A stretch of 11,123 nucleotides of DNA. It comes from Rhizobium sp. Q54 (GTDB lineage Bacteria > Bacteroidota > Bacteroidia > Flavobacteriales > Flavobacteriaceae). The position numbers and the translations under genes were made by a program. This document shows, piece by piece, positions 6,937 to 11,123 of the stretch; within the stretch, counting starts at the first letter, position 1, and each line of letters begins with the position of its first letter. Below the pieces are notes generated by a model that saw only the letters and a list, made by a program, of their open reading frames with translations, did not search any database and was not told the DNA's origin. Where the stretch lies: positions 1 through 11,123 of the forward strand of contig CALPLL020000047.1 in the NCBI GenBank assembly GCA_943324395.2. The letters are read 5' to 3'.

Positions 6937-9861
6937 TTAGAAATTGATATATAGATTTAAGAAATAGGTTCTTCCGAAACCGTAAAAATATTTAGGGGCA
7001 AATGCCGGAGTTCCACTTGAAACGTCTTGGTTTAATTGTCTGTAGTTGGAGTTTCTTGCTTGTTCAAATCCGCCTGTTTTGTATACAATATCCAGAACGT
7101 TATTAACACTTGCAAAGAATCCAAAGGTATTGTTTCCTACCTTCCAAGATTTTCCACCAATTAAATTCAACAAAGCAAAATTATCAAATTTTTCTTGCTT
7201 TAACAATTCGTTAGCTCTTGCTTGAGTTGCCTCTGGAAATGGATTGTTGTTAACCCCTAATGGATCATTAAAAAAGCGGTCTGTTCTTGTTATTGGAGCA
7301 ACATCAATATAATTATTAGCCAGGTAATTTATGTTAGCACCTACCCACCAAAACTTAGGGTCTCTATATTCAACTCCAAAAGATGCAGCTGCTTGTGGCA
7401 TTCCCGATTGTTTGTAATTTTTTAATTTGGCTTGTCCGTAATCATTCAGTGGCGTTGGATTATCAACTGTCGCCGCAGCATCTGAACTCACTTTTACATT
7501 TGGATTGCTGTCAAAAATATAGTCTCCAAAAGCAATACTAGTTGTAAATTTTATGGTAGAAGTAACAGCATATTCAGCACCAAATTCAATTCCTATATTT
7601 CTCTTATCTAAATTAGTTACCGTTTCAGCTACGAATACATTACTTTCGTTTGCATCAGTTGCTGGGTCATCAATTCCCGCACCATCTCCAAAAAAGAAAG
7701 AAGTTTCAGTTTGATTTTGAATTTTAGAATAAAAAGCGGTTAGTCTTACTTTTAATTTTGGAGCAGAAATGATGTAGCTCGCATCTGCACTAGAAACGGT
7801 TTCGTTTGATACCCCGTCAGTCACATTATTAGATACGCGTGCATTATTGAACACATTCCTTAAACTCGGCGCTTTTGACATATAAACACCATTAAAGGTA
7901 ATGTATTGACGTCCTGAAATTTTGTAGGTTAAACCTCCTTTAAATCCAAAATTATCAAATGCTTTTTTCGTGCTATAACCAAAAGAATTGTTCGCGTAAT
8001 AACCGTTTTTAAATAACCCTTCTCTTTCAAATTCTGAACGAGAGAATGATTGTGCTAAATAAAAATCAATTTTTTTATAAACAAATTTAAATTGGCTAAA
8101 AGCGTCAATTTTTGTGGTAAACAAATTATAATTGTAGCCATAAATATCTCCTTTTCCAATTACTCTATTTGGGTTATTTAAATCAGATTGTTGTTGGTCG
8201 CCAACACCAAATAAGTTCAAGTCACTGAAAGAACTACCTCCCAATAAATCAAGCATATTTTTAAAGTTATGCGATTTTAATCGAGTAAAACTTCCACCTG
8301 CATTTAAAATTATATTATCTGAAAGTTGGGAACTTAATATTGTATTAGCAACATATTGAGTATCATCTGTACGGTCTTCAAATAATGCGTATTTACTAGT
8401 TCCGTTAATAGAATTGGCGCGGTACATAGACGTCCAATCTATTTGTTTATTGGTTAAAAAATTAGCGGTTTGTGAACCATTAAAAGCCGCAATATAAGGA
8501 GTATTAGTTGCTAAGCTAGGGTCACGATATGGATAAACTCCTGGACTTGGAGAATAATTATACATAGCAATTAGACTAATACCTCCCAAACCACCAGGAA
8601 GATAGGCGCCTGGATTTTGAAGCGTTACAGCTGCAGGGTCATTTTCAAATAGTGACGTATAATAACTAGGTAAATTTCTATAATAAGTAGGATCAGGACT
8701 ATTAGCTCCTTGAAAATCAATTCTACTATTTCCAATTTTTCCTGTTTGATAAGAAACATTGATATTTAAATTTGTTTTTGAAGAAAGCTTCCAATAATTA
8801 CTTAAAATAAACAATGGCTCTTCAACCGTTTTTATTCTTGAATTTCTTTTCTCCCCATTTTGCCAACCCCAGTAAGAATTATATTTTTCACCGCCAAGAT
8901 TAGTTACCTCTTGGGTATTTGGTGAATTTTTACCTCTACTATTTTGACCGAATATTGCTGTAAAATTTAAGCTATTGTTTTTTGTTATTTTTCTTTCTAC
9001 AGTTGCAAAAAAAGAATTGGCACTGTAATTTGTCCCTTGGAAATAGCCTTCTTGAGCCCAACGTCTGGAAGCAGAAATAGTATAAGCCCATCCGTCACTT
9101 CTCATCCCTGAAGCTACAGTCCCCATAATTCTCCCAGTGTAATTAGTATTAGTTCCTCCAAACGAAACTCTATTTCCTGGACGGTATAAAGACGCTCTAG
9201 TGTTTATTTCATTGGTACCTAGAATTCCTCCAAAAGTATAATCAGAAGGCGCAGAACCATTTGTAAACTCTTGATTACGAGTTGCATCATTCAATCCCCC
9301 CCAGTTACTATATTGTGGTCTTCCGTCATAGATTTTGTTCATGGAAATTCCATTAATCATGGTTACTCCATACTCATTGTCTAAACCTCTCATCTTGAAT
9401 CGAGCTTGACCCCAGTTAAAAGCCGCCGATTGTTGAAATACATCTCTTGATGCTTGAAGCAAACTAGAAGTGCTTTCTGAACCACTATTGTCATCTCCCA
9501 AATCTGAATCAGTAATAGTTATTAAACTTAATTGTCTTTCTACTGTAATGTCCGATTCTAAAATAATTGTTCCTAAATCCAAGTTCTTCCCAGCTACAAT
9601 TTCAACTGGAAGCAATTGATCTTTGTAACCTGAACTTTTGATTTGAACTAATTGACTACCAACAATTACATTTTCAAAAATAAATACCCCTTCAGCATTC
9701 GTGAGCTGGGTTAAATTTGAATTTTGAATTGATGCAATTGCATTTTGTAATGGTTTTTGAGTTTTAGAATCAACCACCTTTCCAGAAATTCCAGAAACAT
9801 TTTGAGCAAAAACAAAAAACACTTGCATTACAAATAATGCACTAATAACAAGTTTTTTCAT
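6937..9861 (-). CDS. TonB-dependent outer-membrane receptor with carboxypeptidase-regulatory-like domain
   Basis: The 974-residue protein has a signal peptide (1-20, ending FVFAQ). A carboxypeptidase-regulatory-like beta-sandwich follows (about 22-103: SGISGKVVDSKTQKPLQNA, NAEGVFIFENV, IILESDI), then a probable TonB-box region (about 104-118), a plug domain (about 125-240, with FKMRGLDNEYGVTMINGISM at 155-174) and a long beta-barrel ending in aromatic residues (YFLNLYINF). It imports a substrate across the outer membrane using TonB energy. It resembles SusC in layout, but the next gene is a DUF5689 lipoprotein instead of SusD, and no glycoside hydrolase is nearby, so a polysaccharide substrate is not indicated. 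The divergent nuclease/phosphatase-family gene points instead to a phosphodiester or nucleotide-derived substrate; this is inference from context. A good Bacteroidota promoter lies upstream. Confidence 0.93.
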   Translation of the reverse strand: MKKLVISALFVMQVFFVFAQNVSGISGKVVDSKTQKPLQNAIASIQNSNLTQLTNAEGVFIFENVIVGSQLVQIKSSGYKDQLLPVEIVAGKNLDLGTIILESDITVERQLSLITITDSDLGDDNSGSESTSSLLQASRDVFQQSAAFNWGQARFKMRGLDNEYGVTMINGISMNKIYDGRPQYSNWGGLNDATRNQEFTNGSAPSDYTFGGILGTNEINTRASLYRPGNRVSFGGTNTNYTGRIMGTVASGMRSDGWAYTISASRRWAQEGYFQGTNYSANSFFATVERKITKNNSLNFTAIFGQNSRGKNSPNTQEVTNLGGEKYNSYWGWQNGEKRNSRIKTVEEPLFILSNYWKLSSKTNLNINVSYQTGKIGNSRIDFQGANSPDPTYYRNLPSYYTSLFENDPAAVTLQNPGAYLPGGLGGISLIAMYNYSPSPGVYPYRDPSLATNTPYIAAFNGSQTANFLTNKQIDWTSMYRANSINGTSKYALFEDRTDDTQYVANTILSSQLSDNIILNAGGSFTRLKSHNFKNMLDLLGGSSFSDLNLFGVGDQQQSDLNNPNRVIGKGDIYGYNYNLFTTKIDAFSQFKFVYKKIDFYLAQSFSRSEFEREGLFKNGYYANNSFGYSTKKAFDNFGFKGGLTYKISGRQYITFNGVYMSKAPSLRNVFNNARVSNNVTDGVSNETVSSADASYIISAPKLKVRLTAFYSKIQNQTETSFFFGDGAGIDDPATDANESNVFVAETVTNLDKRNIGIEFGAEYAVTSTIKFTTSIAFGDYIFDSNPNVKVSSDAAATVDNPTPLNDYGQAKLKNYKQSGMPQAAASFGVEYRDPKFWWVGANINYLANNYIDVAPITRTDRFFNDPLGVNNNPFPEATQARANELLKQEKFDNFALLNLIGGKSWKVGNNTFGFFASVNNVLDIVYKTGGFEQARNSNYRQLNQDVSSGTPAFAPKYFYGFGRTYFLNLYINF

Positions 9862-9879
9862 ATATTATTTTTAAATTAA

Positions 9880-9909
9880 CCCTGCTTTTTAAATTATTTA
9901 AAAATAGGG
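9880..9909 (-). promoter_or_regulatory. Hairpin at the 5' end of the receptor transcript
   Basis: Minus-strand bases CCCT...AGGG close a stem that continues as TTTTTAAA / TTTAAAAA (plus-strand 9886-9893 with 9897-9904), with a small internal loop. It begins within a few bases of the transcription start predicted from the -7 element at 9914-9921. A stem at the very 5' end commonly protects a transcript from decay; that role here is inferred. There is no T-run on the coding side, so it is not a terminator. Confidence 0.45.
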
Positions 9910-9913
9910 CTTA

Positions 9914-9946
9914 CAAATTTACAAGAATTAATGTTACAAATTTCAA
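9914..9946 (-). promoter_or_regulatory. Promoter of the receptor/lipoprotein operon
   Basis: On the minus strand TAAATTTG (9921-9914) matches the Bacteroidota -7 consensus TAnnTTTG exactly. A TTG (9946-9944) lies 22 bases upstream, within the usual spacing for the -33 element; a TTTG at 9940-9937 is an alternative at 15. The predicted start near 9908 leaves a leader of roughly 47 bases. Confidence 0.6.
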
Positions 9947-10069
9947 TATTTTAATCGTTTCAGTTAAAAATATTAATTTCTTTACATTTAAAAAAAAGCA
10001 ATTTTAAATATAATTATAGTAACCCCTAATTTCATTATCCTTTAATCCATAATCAACATATTAAAATTG

Positions 10070-10102
10070 TCTTAATAATAATCAATTATTATTTTCTTAA
10101 TA
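10070..10102. promoter_or_regulatory. Palindrome with flanking direct repeats, candidate operator
   Basis: AATAATAAT (10074-10082) and ATTATTATT (10085-10093) are perfect inverted copies separated by CA. The octamer TCTTAATA occurs at 10070-10077 and again at 10095-10102, overlapping and flanking the palindrome. The centre lies about 60 bases before the predicted start of the right-hand gene, a common place for an activator site. The region is very AT-rich, so chance is a real alternative. Confidence 0.35.
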
Positions 10103-10132
10103 TGCCAATGTTATTAATCTACAATAATATTT

Positions 10133-10140
10133 TACATTTG
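10133..10140 (+). promoter_or_regulatory. -7 element of the nuclease/phosphatase-family gene
   Basis: TACATTTG matches TAnnTTTG exactly, 44 bases before the ATG. I found no convincing -33 TTTG at the expected distance, which may mean the promoter depends on an activator. The GC-richer ACCCGG just downstream marks the likely start of the leader. Confidence 0.55.
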
Positions 10141-10184
10141 TAACCCGGCTAATTAATGTAGAGGATAAATAAAAACAATATTCT

Positions 10185-11123
10185 ATGAACTTAAGAAATA
10201 AAATCGCGCTACTTTTTCTATTTTTTACAATTATTTGCACCAATGCACAGCAAAAGAAATTTTCCGTTCATACGGTGGCATTTTATAATTTAGAAAACTT
10301 ATTTGACACCATTAACAATCCAAATTTTGATGAAGAGTGGCTGCCAAATGGTTCTCAAAACTGGACTTCAGAAAAATATCAGCAAAAATTAGAAAATCTT
10401 GCTAGGGTGCTTTCTGAGATTGGGACTGGTGAAAATCCAAACTCTCCAACCCTTATTGGTGGTTCAGAAATTGAAAACAGAGGTGTTTTGGAAGACTTAG
10501 TAAAACAACCTAAATTAGCTATAAACGATTACGGAATTGTACATTATGAATCTCCTGATAAAAGAGGAATTGACGTGGCACTTTTATATCAAAAAAAGCA
10601 TTTTAAACCCACGAGCTCGGTTAATATCCCTTTACTAATCTATAGAAACGATTCTAAAATTATAGAGAAAAATACTGGTGAAACCGCAGAAGATAAAGCA
10701 GATGCCGATAAAATTGAAGTGGCAATTGACAACCGAGTTTACACCAGAGACGTATTATTAGTAACCGGAATGTTAGACGGCGATGAGGTAAATGTAATTG
10801 TAAATCACTGGCCCTCTAGATCCGGCGGTGAAAAAAAGAGCAGCCCTTTTAGAGAAGCAGCCGGAAGATTGAATAAAAAAATCATGGACTCAATCTATAA
10901 AATTAATCCAAATGCCAAAATAATCATCATGGGAGATTTAAATGATGGCACCTACAATAAAAGCGTAAAAGAAGGGATTGGAGCAAAATTAAAAAAGGAA
11001 GAAGTGAAACAATTCGGAATTTATAATCCTTTCGAGCAAATGGCAATTGACGGCAATTCTTCTCTTTTTTATAGAGATTCCGGAGATATTTTCGACCAAA
11101 TAATGGTTTCCGAAACATTAATC
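10185..11123 (+). CDS. Exported endonuclease/exonuclease/phosphatase family protein, 3' end outside window
   Basis: 313 residues are visible with no stop, so the gene runs off the window; the family is usually about 340-350 residues in this group. A signal peptide (1 to about 21, MNLRNKIALL...CTNA, then QQ) exports it. The DNase I-like metal-phosphoesterase motifs are present in order: FYNLENLFD (33-41), the catalytic Glu in GSEIENRGVLEDL (93-105, Glu95), KRGIDVALLY (127-136), NHWPSRSGGE (207-216) and MGDLNDG (249-255, Asp251 and Asn253), then IFDQIMVS (302-309). The last conserved His should follow past the edge. The family cleaves nucleic acids or phosphate esters; which one is not visible. 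It diverges from the TonB-dependent receptor operon, and a role in releasing nucleotides or phosphate for that receptor is inferred. Codons after 11123 are needed to see whether it ends with a surface-sorting domain. Confidence 0.92.
   Translation, partial: MNLRNKIALLFLFFTIICTNAQQKKFSVHTVAFYNLENLFDTINNPNFDEEWLPNGSQNWTSEKYQQKLENLARVLSEIGTGENPNSPTLIGGSEIENRGVLEDLVKQPKLAINDYGIVHYESPDKRGIDVALLYQKKHFKPTSSVNIPLLIYRNDSKIIEKNTGETAEDKADADKIEVAIDNRVYTRDVLLVTGMLDGDEVNVIVNHWPSRSGGEKKSSPFREAAGRLNKKIMDSIYKINPNAKIIIMGDLNDGTYNKSVKEGIGAKLKKEEVKQFGIYNPFEQMAIDGNSSLFYRDSGDIFDQIMVSETLI

Larger units (their letters stand above)
9862..10184. other. Divergent intergenic region with two promoters
   Basis: These 323 bases separate the minus-strand receptor and the plus-strand nuclease-family gene. 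They hold a leader hairpin and promoter for the receptor on the left, a palindrome with flanking direct repeats near 10070-10102, and a -7 element for the right-hand gene at 10133-10140. Stop codons are dense in every frame and I see no small gene or RNA gene. Confidence 0.7.

Noticed and set aside
10927..11118. Minus-strand open frame of 63 codons
   Set aside because: Antisense to the phosphoesterase gene, which has clear catalytic motifs on the plus strand.

Overview
The window is AT-rich bacterial DNA that looks like a member of the Flavobacteriaceae (Bacteroidota), most probably Flavobacterium or a close relative. The evidence is a type IX secretion sorting domain on one secreted protein, a TonB-dependent receptor with an N-terminal carboxypeptidase-regulatory-like domain, TAnnTTTG-type promoter elements, starts without Shine-Dalgarno sequences, and several exported proteins with short 'xAQ' signal-peptide ends. 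I see no tRNA, rRNA, CRISPR array, transposase or phage gene.

Left part (1-1520): the last nine codons of accB (biotin carboxyl carrier protein) are followed by a long imperfect AT-rich inverted repeat and then complete accC (biotin carboxylase). This is the acetyl-CoA carboxylase biotin half-operon, closed by a strong terminator.

Middle (1521-4223): two same-strand genes with their own terminators. The first encodes an exported protein with Kelch-like repeats, one transmembrane helix and a cytoplasmic winged-helix-like tail, which reads as a one-component signal-transducing regulator. The second encodes a small LamG-fold protein with a type IX secretion C-terminal domain. Both genes are preceded by a similar 26-bp block at the same distance from a similar -7-like element, which suggests common control. 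The terminator after the second gene is a 36-bp exact copy of the one after accC.

Right part (4242-11123): a minus-strand exported C1 cysteine peptidase (bleomycin hydrolase/aminopeptidase C type), then a minus-strand operon of a TonB-dependent receptor and a DUF5689-type surface lipoprotein. Diverging from this operon on the plus strand is an exported endonuclease/exonuclease/phosphatase-family enzyme, cut by the window end. Receptor, lipoprotein and nuclease/phosphatase plausibly form one nutrient-acquisition locus acting on nucleic acid or another phosphodiester; that function is inference. The lipoprotein gene is interrupted by a single in-frame TGA where the family normally has a tryptophan, and its frame then continues for 60 codons to a natural stop and terminator.
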